A stretch of 59,570 bases of DNA from Hyphomicrobiales bacterium (GTDB lineage: Bacteria > Pseudomonadota > Alphaproteobacteria > Rhizobiales > Xanthobacteraceae). The DNA lies in assembly GCA_017305555.1 (NCBI GenBank), contig JAFKKM010000035.1, positions 1-59,570 on the forward strand. Direction: 5' to 3'. The position numbers and the translations under genes are program-made. Within the stretch, counting starts at the first letter, position 1, and each line of letters starts with the position of its first letter. Below are positions 28,958 through 36,293 of this stretch, one piece after another. The notes under the pieces are model-generated. The model was not told where the DNA came from. It did not search any database and saw nothing but the letters and a program-made list of their open reading frames with translations.

Positions 28958-29664
28958 GCGCGTTGCTCGCGGTGAATCGTCTCGAAGCCTTCTACGGTGC
29001 GAGTCAAATTCTGCATGGCCTCGATTTTGAGGTGACGCGCGGCGAGCAGGTGGCGCTGATCGGTCGCAACGGCATGGGCAAGACCACGCTGCTGCGCTCG
29101 CTGATGGGTCTGGTGAATGATTGTCGCGGAGAGGTTGGTTTCGCGGGGCGCAGCATTCGCGGCGCGGCGCCGGAAGATATCGCCCGCGCCGGTCTCGCGC
29201 TGGTGCCGGAAGGGCGCGGCATCTTCGGCGCGTTGACGGTGGAGGAGAATCTCACCATGGCGGCGCGGCCCGGAAGCGGCGGCCGACAAGCATGGACTTT
29301 GGCGCGCATCTATGAGCTGTTTCCGCGGCTGCATCAGCGGCGCGGCAATGGCGGGCATCAGCTCTCCGGCGGCGAGCAGCAGATGCTGACCATCGGCCGC
29401 GCGCTGATGACAAATCCCGATCTGATCCTGATCGACGAGGCGACCGAGGGGTTGGCGCCGCTGGTGGCGCAGGATATCTGGAAGACGCTGGGTGTCATCC
29501 GCGGCGAGGGCATCGCGACTATTGTTGTTGATAAGGATTTTCGCAGCCTGGCAAAGATCACCGACCGCGCCATCGTGTTGTCGAAAGGAATGGTGGTGTT
29601 CAACGGCGCGCCGGCGGACTTGATGGCGCAGCCGGAATTGCTGGAACGTCATCTCGGCGTGTAG
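28954..29664 (+). CDS. livF: LivF-type ABC transporter ATPase
   Basis: This is the second ATPase, 236 residues, with Walker A GRNGMGKTT near residue 33, signature LSGGEQQMLTIGRAL near 137 and Walker B LILIDEATEGLAP near 158. The position after Walker B where LivF normally has His/Asp reads VVDKDFRSLAKI, so the switch His is replaced by Lys-Asp; this degenerate ATP site is typical of one half of many heterodimeric transporters. It starts with ATGA overlapping livG and ends the transporter operon. Confidence 0.92.
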   Translation: MSALLAVNRLEAFYGASQILHGLDFEVTRGEQVALIGRNGMGKTTLLRSLMGLVNDCRGEVGFAGRSIRGAAPEDIARAGLALVPEGRGIFGALTVEENLTMAARPGSGGRQAWTLARIYELFPRLHQRRGNGGHQLSGGEQQMLTIGRALMTNPDLILIDEATEGLAPLVAQDIWKTLGVIRGEGIATIVVDKDFRSLAKITDRAIVLSKGMVVFNGAPADLMAQPELLERHLGV

Positions 29665-29678
29665 CGCGGATCGCGCTG

Positions 29679-30155
29679 TTACGATTCGATGACGATGATG
29701 CTTGCGTCGCCGGCCGCGCGAATATTCTCGTCCAACGGTTCCGGCCATCGCACAGTGAGTTTGCCGACGAGATCGTCGAGCGCGTCGAGATCGCGTGTAT
29801 CGTAAAATGTCGGCTGCGCCGCCCGGGCGATGAAGGCGTGCAGCAGCGGTGCGGCGTCGTAGTCGTAAACGATATCGCCGGGGACATTGCCGCGTTCGCG
29901 TCGCGTGAACCGGCGGAATGCCGTCAACCTGGCTCTGCCGTCTTCCGTCGCGATGAAGGACAGTACCTCGGCGTTGTCGCCAAGGCGCGGGCCGTCCTGC
30001 ATCCGGTCATAGGTCGAAAGCGCGGCGGCGCGCTGCACGTCGTCGATGGTGCAAAAATCGGACGACGCATCGTCGGGATGCAAGGTGTTGCGGATCGCGA
30101 TTGTGCCGCCGGATGAAAGTCCGCGTGCGCGCAACAGTTCGCCCAGCGTGGTCAT
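29679..30155 (-). CDS. Uncharacterised protein downstream of boxR
   Basis: The 158-residue soluble protein begins MTTLGELLRARGLSSGG, which recalls the N-terminus of a family of large uncharacterised proteins with a LxELLRxxGL start, but the body does not match a domain I can name. Acidic patches and a likely alpha/beta core (DAEVLSF, GRARLTAFRRF) are visible. It starts 1 bp after the boxR stop codon, so the two are co-transcribed; a role in sensing or handling aromatic CoA esters is possible but only from context. It is convergent with livF. Confidence 0.7.
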   Translation of the reverse strand: MTTLGELLRARGLSSGGTIAIRNTLHPDDASSDFCTIDDVQRAAALSTYDRMQDGPRLGDNAEVLSFIATEDGRARLTAFRRFTRRERGNVPGDIVYDYDAAPLLHAFIARAAQPTFYDTRDLDALDDLVGKLTVRWPEPLDENIRAAGDASIIVIES

Positions 30156-30156
30156 G

Positions 30157-31071
30157 TCACGATGCGACAGTGTGAGGCCGGAACGAGGCGTTGCCGGCCA
30201 GCACCGGCGCCACTGCGCCGAGCAAGCGCGCGGCCGCGCTGTCGACGCTTTGTCCGGCGGTATCGACCACCGTCGAGGCGCGCGCGTAAAGCGGTTCGCG
30301 GCTGAGCAGAATGGTGCGCAATTCGGCCATCGCCGAGCGATCGTCGGCCATCGGCCGCAGGTCGCCTTGCCGTCGCACCCGCGCCATGTGCTCCTCGGGC
30401 TCGGCCTTGAGCCAGATCGTGTAGAACGACGACAGGATCAGGTCAAAGGTCAGCGGCTCCGACACGATGCCGCCGCCGGTGGCAAGCACGATCAGCTCCT
30501 TGCGCGCAAGCAGCTTGCCGAGCGCGGCCTGCTCCATGCGGCGGAATCCTTCCTGACCGTAGAGCGCGATGATCTCTGCGACCGACAGGCCGTTCTCCTG
30601 TTCGATCTCCTTGTTGAGTTCGACGAAGCCCCAGCCGATCTGCTTCGCCAGCATCCGGCCGAGCGTCGATTTGCCGGCGCCGCGCAGGCCGATCAGCGCG
30701 ATGCCGGCAAACGGCATCTGGCCATGCGCCGCCATGTCGCTCGCGCTCTGGCCTGACAAAATGCTTTTCGCCTGCGCGATCTGGCTCGGCGTGGCCTGGC
30801 GCATCAGTTCGCGGATCACCGGCCAGTCCGGTGCCGGATCGTTGGACGGGATCAGGTCTTCGAGATGCGCGGCCATCGCGTTTGATACCCGGCGCAGCAA
30901 AACGATCGAGACGTTGCCTTTGCCGCTTTCCAGTTGGGCGATGTAGCGCTCGGAAATGCCGGACACTTTCGCCAGCACTTTGCGCGACATGCCGCGCAGA
31001 CCCCGCATGGTGCGGACGCGGCGGCCAAGTTCCTCAAGGAAGCTGTTTTCTGGATCGGGGTGCTCGGTCAT
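30157..31071 (-). CDS. boxR: BoxR-type regulator: XRE domain fused to shikimate-kinase-like domain
   Basis: The 304-residue regulator has an XRE helix-turn-helix (about 15-73; SRKVLAKVSGISERYIAQLESGK-like region) and a C-terminal shikimate-kinase-like domain (about 120-290) with Walker A GLRGAGKST at 128-136, the Asp/Glu-rich segment after it and the GGGIVSEP glycine motif. BzdR and BoxR of Azoarcus have this architecture, bind benzoyl-CoA in the kinase-like domain and repress benzoate genes. It is divergent from the ligase and upstream of the co-transcribed 158-residue gene. Probable targets are the sites near 31206, 34386 and 24728. Confidence 0.92.
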   Translation of the reverse strand: MTEHPDPENSFLEELGRRVRTMRGLRGMSRKVLAKVSGISERYIAQLESGKGNVSIVLLRRVSNAMAAHLEDLIPSNDPAPDWPVIRELMRQATPSQIAQAKSILSGQSASDMAAHGQMPFAGIALIGLRGAGKSTLGRMLAKQIGWGFVELNKEIEQENGLSVAEIIALYGQEGFRRMEQAALGKLLARKELIVLATGGGIVSEPLTFDLILSSFYTIWLKAEPEEHMARVRRQGDLRPMADDRSAMAELRTILLSREPLYARASTVVDTAGQSVDSAAARLLGAVAPVLAGNASFRPHTVAS

Positions 31072-31132
31072 GCGGCCTGATTGCGTTTCCCATCCGGGGT
31101 GAGCGGTTTTGGAACGATAATGCAGGGAGTCA

Positions 31133-31173
31133 TTGACATCAAGCGCGCCGAGTGTCTCTATATGAAATATAAT
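31133..31173 (+). promoter_or_regulatory. Candidate promoter of the ligase operon
   Basis: TTGACA at 31133-31138 is a perfect -35 hexamer. CTATAT at 31158-31163 (spacing 19) and a perfect TATAAT at 31168-31173 are possible -10 elements, though the latter is too far from this -35. TGCA tetramers that may belong to BoxR sites flank the region at 31121 and 31206. Confidence 0.45.
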
Positions 31174-31210
31174 TCAGAATAATTCGAGATTGGGAGGAGG
31201 GTCGGTGCAT

Positions 31211-31252
31211 ATGTGCTATTCAAATGAATGGTTGATTGAGGGTGCGGTATGA
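31211..31252 (+). CDS. Possible 13-codon leader peptide coupled to benzoate-CoA ligase
   Basis: ATG at 31211 is preceded by the strong ribosome site GGGAGGAGG (31192-31200). It opens a frame encoding MCYSNEWLIEGAV and stops with TGA that overlaps the ligase ATG (ATGA at 31249-31252). The ligase itself has only a weaker GAGGG. The layout looks like a leader that couples translation into the ligase. Reality of the peptide is uncertain. Confidence 0.4.
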   Translation: MCYSNEWLIEGAV

Positions 31253-32790
31253 CCGGGGCGCTGAATTCCTACAACGCCGTGACCTGGTTGCTCGATCGTA
31301 ATGTGGATGAAGGGCGGGGCGACAAGCTCGCCTTTACCGACACCGTCAATGACCTGACCTACGGCCAATTGCAATCGCAAAGCCGGCGCCTCGCCAATCT
31401 GCTGCGCCGTCTCGGTGTGCGGCGTGAAGAACGCGTCGCGATGGTCATGCTCGATACGGTGGATTTCCCCGTCGTGTTCCTCGGCGCGATCCGTGCCGGC
31501 GTGGTGCCGGTGCCGCTCAACACGCTGCTCACCGCCGAGCAATACGCTTACATCCTCGCCGATTGCCGCGCGCGCGTGTTGTTCGTTTCGGAAGAACTGT
31601 GGCCGGCATTGCGCGAGGTTGCGGGGCGCATGTCGGCGCTCAAGCATGTCGTGATTTCCGGCAAAGATGCTGACGGGCAATTGAAGTTCTCGGATGAGAT
31701 CGTCAAGGAATCGGATCAGTTCGCGACGGCCGAGACGCATCCGGAGGAGCCGGCGTTCTGGCTCTATTCGTCGGGATCGACCGGAATGCCGAAAGGTGTG
31801 CGCCATCTGCACGCCTCGCTCGCCGCGACTGCCGATACTTACGCCAAGCAAGTGCTCGGTATTCGCGAGGACGATGTCGGCCTGTCGGCGGCGAAGCTGT
31901 TCTTCGCTTACGGTCTCGGCAACGCGCTGACGTTTCCGATGTCGGTCGGCGCGACCACCGTGCTCAATGCGGAACGTCCGACGCCGGCGCGGATGTTTGA
32001 GTTGATGCAGCGATACAATCCCAGCATCTTCTTCGGTGTGCCGACGCTATTCGCGGCGATGCTCAACGACGAGACGTTGAAGAAAGCCAGCGGCGGTGCG
32101 CGGCTACGCGTCTGCACCTCGGCGGGCGAGGCGTTGCCGGAGTCGGTCGGCAATCATTGGCGCGAACGGTTCAACGTCGACATTCTCGACGGCGTCGGCT
32201 CGACCGAACTGCTGCACATCTTCCTGTCGAACGCGCCGGGTGACGTGAAGTACGGCACGTCGGGGCGGCCGGTGCCGGGCTATGACGTGCGGCTGGTCGA
32301 TGAGAGCGGCGACGATGTGGCTGATGGCGACGTCGGCGAGTTGCTGGTCAATGCGCCATCCGCCGGCGAGGGTTACTGGAATCAGCGCAGCAAGTCGCGA
32401 CGGACATTCGAAGGCGACTGGACCCGCACCGGCGACAAGTACGTACGCGATGCCGACGGTCGCTACACCTACTGTGGCCGCGCCGACGACATGTTCAAGG
32501 TCTCGGGCATCTGGGTGTCGCCGTTCGAAGTCGAGAGCGCGCTGATCACGCATCCCGCGGTGGCGGAAGCCGCGGTGGTGCCGGAAGCAGACGGCGAAGG
32601 GCTGCTCAAGCCGAAAGCCTTCGTGGTGCTGAAGCCCGGAGCGACGACCGATGGTTTGCACGAGTCGCTAAAGGAGCACGTCAAGCACGCGGTCGGCCCG
32701 TGGAAATATCCGCGCTGGATCGAGGTGGTGGACGCATTGCCGAAAACCGCAACGGGGAAGATTCAACGCTTCAAGTTGCGTGAGGGATGA
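31249..32790 (+). CDS. bclA: Benzoate-CoA ligase
   Basis: The 513-residue ATP-dependent ligase forms benzoyl-CoA from benzoate. The P-loop WLYSSGSTGMPKGVRHLH is near residue 165, the aromatic-site region LFFAYGLGNALTFPMSVGA near 220, the A5 motif DGVGSTELLHIF near 318, TGDKY near 395 and the catalytic C-terminal Lys in LPKTATGKIQRFKL. All are typical of the benzoate-CoA ligase group. It begins the operon bclA-hydrolase-DUF309-boxCBA; its divergent neighbour boxR and the TTGACA element upstream suggest benzoyl-CoA-induced expression. Its start overlaps the stop of a short leader frame. Confidence 0.95.
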   Translation: MTGALNSYNAVTWLLDRNVDEGRGDKLAFTDTVNDLTYGQLQSQSRRLANLLRRLGVRREERVAMVMLDTVDFPVVFLGAIRAGVVPVPLNTLLTAEQYAYILADCRARVLFVSEELWPALREVAGRMSALKHVVISGKDADGQLKFSDEIVKESDQFATAETHPEEPAFWLYSSGSTGMPKGVRHLHASLAATADTYAKQVLGIREDDVGLSAAKLFFAYGLGNALTFPMSVGATTVLNAERPTPARMFELMQRYNPSIFFGVPTLFAAMLNDETLKKASGGARLRVCTSAGEALPESVGNHWRERFNVDILDGVGSTELLHIFLSNAPGDVKYGTSGRPVPGYDVRLVDESGDDVADGDVGELLVNAPSAGEGYWNQRSKSRRTFEGDWTRTGDKYVRDADGRYTYCGRADDMFKVSGIWVSPFEVESALITHPAVAEAAVVPEADGEGLLKPKAFVVLKPGATTDGLHESLKEHVKHAVGPWKYPRWIEVVDALPKTATGKIQRFKLREG

Positions 32791-32853
32791 AGGGCGAAGC
32801 CGTGATGACGAATGTGAGTGATGGTTTCTGCGTGTGCGACGCCCGCAGTTATT

Positions 32854-32955
32854 CCCTCCCCCCTTGTGGGGGAGGGTTAGGGTGGGGGGTGAGCCGCGAA
32901 ATCTCTGCTTGTGAGCATCCCCCTCTCCACCTCTCCCCTACAAGGGGGGAGAGAG
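32854..32955. repeat. Paired G/C-rich inverted repeats (CTCCCCCTTGTGGGGGAGGG family)
   Basis: A left unit with CCTCCCCCCTTGTGGGGG (32854-32890) and an inverted right unit with CCTACAAGGGGGGAG (32918-32955) flank a 27-base loop between ligase and hydrolase genes. It is related in form to the CCCTCTCCCCTTGCGGGAGAGGG repeats near the DUF559 gene. Confidence 0.75.
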
Positions 32956-32989
32956 CAGGTTGCGTTTCGCGGAGAGGTGGACGCGCATC

Positions 32990-33808
32990 ATGACAACACT
33001 GTCCTCTCAAGGAACACTCGCCATCGGCGATGCGCGGATCGAGTATCGCATGATCGGGCCGATGCCTGACGCGGCGCCGACGCTGGTGCTGTTGCATGAA
33101 GGGCTCGGCTGCGCGGCGTTGTGGGGCGATTTTCCGCAGCGGCTCGCGGACGTCACCGGCTGCGGCGTGTTCGTCTATTCGCGTGTGGGTTACGGCGCGT
33201 CGAGTCCGGCAGCGATGCCGCGCGGGCCTGATTACATGCATGTCGAAGCGTTGGAGGTGTTGCCGCGTGTCTTGGACGCGATCGGTTTCAGGCGCGGCTT
33301 GCTGATCGGACATTCCGACGGCGCGTCGATCGCGGCGATCTATGCCGGCGGCATTCAGGATCACCGCGTGCGCGGCGTGGCGCTGATGGCGCCGCACTTC
33401 GTGATGGAAGACATGAATCTCGCAGCCATCGCCAAGGCGCGCGACGACTATCATGACGGTGAGTTGCGCGCGAAACTCGCGCGCTGGCATCAGAACGTCG
33501 ACAATGCTTTTCACGGCTGGAACGACACCTGGCTCAATCCGAAATTTCGCGATTGGGACATCTCGGAGTATCTCGCTTACATCCGCGTGCCGGTCGCCAT
33601 CATTCAAGGCGCGAACGATCAGTACGGCACCATGGTGCAGATCGAGGTCGCGCAAGAGGAATGCTATTGCCCGGTTGATGTGACGCTGATCCCGGGCGCG
33701 GGACACTCGCTGCATCGTGAAGTGCCGAACGAAACGCTCGCGGTGTTGGGTGAGTTTGTCGATCGGATTTTGCGCATGCACGAGAACGAAACGGATCGCG
33801 CGGCGTGA
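32990..33808 (+). CDS. Alpha/beta hydrolase of the box cluster
   Basis: The 272-residue serine hydrolase has the oxyanion segment LLHEGLGCAALW near residue 37, nucleophile elbow GHSDGAS near 115, acid Asp in IIQGANDQYG near 222 and catalytic His in IPGAGHSLHRE near 250. It probably hydrolyses a CoA thioester or ring-opened aldehyde derivative of the pathway, or removes excess benzoyl-CoA; this is inferred from position only. The start at 32990 follows GGAGAGGTGG in the preceding stretch; the frame is open 30 bases further. It lies between bclA and DUF309. Confidence 0.9.
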   Translation: MTTLSSQGTLAIGDARIEYRMIGPMPDAAPTLVLLHEGLGCAALWGDFPQRLADVTGCGVFVYSRVGYGASSPAAMPRGPDYMHVEALEVLPRVLDAIGFRRGLLIGHSDGASIAAIYAGGIQDHRVRGVALMAPHFVMEDMNLAAIAKARDDYHDGELRAKLARWHQNVDNAFHGWNDTWLNPKFRDWDISEYLAYIRVPVAIIQGANDQYGTMVQIEVAQEECYCPVDVTLIPGAGHSLHREVPNETLAVLGEFVDRILRMHENETDRAA

Positions 33809-33839
33809 CGAGCGCTGCGCGGCGCAATTATCAACGCGT

Positions 33840-34352
33840 GTGATCGTGTCGTCGGCTGAATCGTTTCCGATGCCGCATTGGACGCATGTGCCGGGTGACA
33901 CGCACGCGGCGGACCATGCGCGGCTTGTGCCGGTGAAGGCGTTGGTGCCGCATCGCTTCGAACGGTTCGTGCCGGCGGATCATCCGGCGTTGCGCCATGG
34001 TCTCGCGTTGAACGATGCCGGCTTCTTCTGGGAGTGCCACGAAATTCTCGAGGCGGTGTGGATGGTGGCGCCGCAAGGCGGGCGCGATCGGATTCTGTTG
34101 CGCGCCTGCATCCAGATCGCCAACGCCAATCTCAAATCGAAGATGCAGCGCGTTGCGGCGGCGACGCGACTCGATGCCGAGGCGATCGCGCTGCTGGACG
34201 AAGTGCAGGCGCGTGGACCGGCCGAGGAGGCGGAGAGTTTCGCGGCGCATTTCGACGCCAACGGGCTGTCGGGAGTCTTGCGGCGATCCCGTGGCGGATC
34301 TCCGGCGGGGGCAAGGCAGCCGATCGGGTTGGCGATTTTTGCCATGACATGA
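33840..34352 (+). CDS. DUF309 family protein
   Basis: This 170-residue protein contains the DUF309 signature: FFWECHEILEAVWMVAPQG around residues 59-77, then a helix with DRILLRACIQIANANLK. The family forms small helical proteins with a putative metal- or ligand-binding HExxE patch (H64, E65, E68). Function is unknown; linkage to box genes is seen here. The start is ambiguous: GTG at 33840 and ATG at 33870 are both possible, neither with a good ribosome site. The gene ends 89 bp before boxC, just upstream of the TGCA site cluster. Confidence 0.75.
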   Translation: MIVSSAESFPMPHWTHVPGDTHAADHARLVPVKALVPHRFERFVPADHPALRHGLALNDAGFFWECHEILEAVWMVAPQGGRDRILLRACIQIANANLKSKMQRVAAATRLDAEAIALLDEVQARGPAEEAESFAAHFDANGLSGVLRRSRGGSPAGARQPIGLAIFAMT

Positions 34353-34385
34353 AACAAAATGCATGTTTTTGGACTCGACAGCTAG

Positions 34386-34407
34386 TGCACCATGCATTAT
34401 GATGCAT
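34386..34407 (+). promoter_or_regulatory. TGCA-N6-TGCA site upstream of boxC (candidate BoxR operator)
   Basis: TGCA occurs at 34386-34389, 34393-34396 and 34403-34406; the last two form TGCA-N6-TGCA inside the palindromic pair ATGCAT-TATG-ATGCAT (34392-34407). The pattern corresponds to the operator of BzdR, a BoxR homologue. One more TGCA lies at 34360. The site is 35 bp before the boxC start, suggesting an internal promoter for boxCBA. Confidence 0.6.
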
Positions 34408-34441
34408 ATCAACGATAACTGACGTAGACAGGGTGGTCCCC

Positions 34442-36130
34442 ATGGCCGGTGAAGATCGGGTGCTCGCGAACGGCGCCAAGCATATTGATTTCCAGACCGA
34501 CCCCAGCCGCTACCGGCACTGGAAGATCGATGTGGCCGGCGATGTCGCGACCCTGACCATGGACGTCGACGAGAACGGCGGCCTGTTCGAAGGCTATCAG
34601 CTCAAGCTCAATTCTTATGACCTCGGCGTCGATATCGAACTCGCCGACGCCGTGCAGCGGCTGCGCTTCGAGCATCCCGAGGTGAAGGTGGTGGTGATGC
34701 GCTCGGGCAAGAACCGCGTGTTCTGCGCCGGCGCCAACATCCGGATGCTGGCGGGCTCCACCCACGCGCACAAGGTCAATTTCTGCAAGTTCACCAACGA
34801 GACGCGCAACGGCCTGGAAGATTCCAGCGAGAACTCCGGCCAGAAGTTCATCTGCGTCGTCAACGGCACCGCGGCCGGCGGCGGTTATGAGCTGGCGCTG
34901 GCGACCGATCACATCATCATGGCGGATGACGGCGCGGCGGCGGTGGCGCTGCCGGAAGTGCCGCTGCTTGCGGTGCTGCCCGGCACCGGCGGGCTGACCC
35001 GCGTGGTGGACAAGCGCAAGGTGCGCCGCGATCACGCCGATTACTTCTGCACGATTGAGGAAGGCATCAAGGGCAAGCGCGCGGTGCAGTGGCGGCTGGT
35101 CGATGAGATCGCGCCGAACAGCAAGCTTGAAGCCAAGCTCGCCGAGCGCGCCAAGGCATTGGCGGCGACCTCGACACGCAATGGCGATGGCAAGGGCATC
35201 GCGCTGACGCCGCTTCATCGCAAGATCGACGACAACGGACTGCACTACGATTTCGTCGATGTCGAAATCGATCGCGGCCAGCGCATCGCCACCATCACCA
35301 TCAAGGCGCCGGAAGGCGCGCCGCCGGCGGATGTCGCCGGGCTTCTCGCGCAGGGCGCGGACTTCTGGTCGTTGCAGGTCGCGCGCGAACTCGATGATGC
35401 TATCCTGCATCTGCGCATCAACGAACTCGAAACAGCGATGCTGGTGTTCAAGTCGCATGGCGATAGCGCCAACGTGCTTGCCTATGATGATTTCCTCGAA
35501 GCCAACAAGAGCCACTGGCTGGTCAACGAAATCCGCCATTACTGGAAGCGCGTGCTGAAACGCATCGATGTCACCTCGCGGACGCTGGTGACCCTGGTCG
35601 AGCCGGGCTCCTGCTTCGTCGGCACCTTGGCCGAACTCGTGTTCGCGGCGGATCGCTCCTACATGCTGGTCGGCCAACGTGACGGCGACAACCGCGCGCC
35701 GCCGGCGATCGTGCTCAACGCCATGAACTTCGGCCCCTATCCGATGAGCCACGGTCTGACGCGCTTGCAATCGCGCTTTCAGGCCGACCCGAACGATGTC
35801 GACGCCGCGCAGGCGAAGATCGGCGAGGCGCTCGATGCCGAGACCGCCGAGGAACTGGGCCTCGTCACCTTCGCGCTCGACGATATCGATTGGGACGACG
35901 AGGTGCGCGTGTTCATGGAGGAGCGCACCAGCTTCTCGCCGGACTCGCTGACCGGCATGGAAGCCAACCTGCGCTTCGTCGGGCCGGAGACGATGGAATC
36001 GAAAATTTTCGCGCGGCTCACCGCGTGGCAGAACTGGATCTTCCAGCGCCCCAACGCGGTCGGCGAAAACGGCGCGCTGCGCCGCTACGGTACCGGCGTG
36101 AAGGCACAGTTCGATATGACGCGGGTTTAA
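34442..36130 (+). CDS. boxC: Benzoyl-CoA-dihydrodiol lyase (2,3-epoxybenzoyl-CoA dihydrolase) BoxC
   Basis: The 562-residue enzyme hydrolytically opens 2,3-epoxybenzoyl-CoA to 3,4-dehydroadipyl-CoA semialdehyde and formate. It is two fused crotonase-like modules: the first has FCAGANIRMLA and CVVNGTAAGGGYELALA, with oxyanion-hole glycines; the second has TLVTLVEPGSCFVGTLAELVFAADRS. Length agrees with known BoxC (about 550). ATG at 34442 is chosen over GTG 34433 because AGGGTGG lies before it. A hairpin element separates it from boxB. Confidence 0.96.
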   Translation: MAGEDRVLANGAKHIDFQTDPSRYRHWKIDVAGDVATLTMDVDENGGLFEGYQLKLNSYDLGVDIELADAVQRLRFEHPEVKVVVMRSGKNRVFCAGANIRMLAGSTHAHKVNFCKFTNETRNGLEDSSENSGQKFICVVNGTAAGGGYELALATDHIIMADDGAAAVALPEVPLLAVLPGTGGLTRVVDKRKVRRDHADYFCTIEEGIKGKRAVQWRLVDEIAPNSKLEAKLAERAKALAATSTRNGDGKGIALTPLHRKIDDNGLHYDFVDVEIDRGQRIATITIKAPEGAPPADVAGLLAQGADFWSLQVARELDDAILHLRINELETAMLVFKSHGDSANVLAYDDFLEANKSHWLVNEIRHYWKRVLKRIDVTSRTLVTLVEPGSCFVGTLAELVFAADRSYMLVGQRDGDNRAPPAIVLNAMNFGPYPMSHGLTRLQSRFQADPNDVDAAQAKIGEALDAETAEELGLVTFALDDIDWDDEVRVFMEERTSFSPDSLTGMEANLRFVGPETMESKIFARLTAWQNWIFQRPNAVGENGALRRYGTGVKAQFDMTRV

Positions 36131-36131
36131 T

Positions 36132-36275
36132 GAGCGAATAGCGAATAGGGAGTAGCGAACAGAAAGAAGAATGAGGCCGTTTCACCGGGATCGTCATGCC
36201 CGGGTCAAGTCCGGCAATGACGCCCAGAAATGACTCACTGCTTACTATTCGCTACTTACTACTCGCTACTCGCTC
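36132..36275. repeat. Hairpin element in the boxC-boxB spacer
   Basis: Arms at 36132-36162 (GAGCGAATAGCGAATAGGG...) and 36245-36275 (...ACTACTCGCTACTCGCTC) pair over 31 bp with 26 matches. Inside is a second palindrome with GTCATGCCCGGG and CCGGCAATGAC (36190-36222). The spacer between boxC and boxB consists almost entirely of this element. A sister copy lies in the boxB-boxA spacer. Confidence 0.85.
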
Positions 36276-36293
36276 TCCCAAAGGGAGAGAAAA

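Noticed and set aside
34409-35770. 453-codon minus-strand ORF
   Set aside because: It is antisense to boxC, which has unambiguous family motifs; long antisense frames are expected at this GC content.
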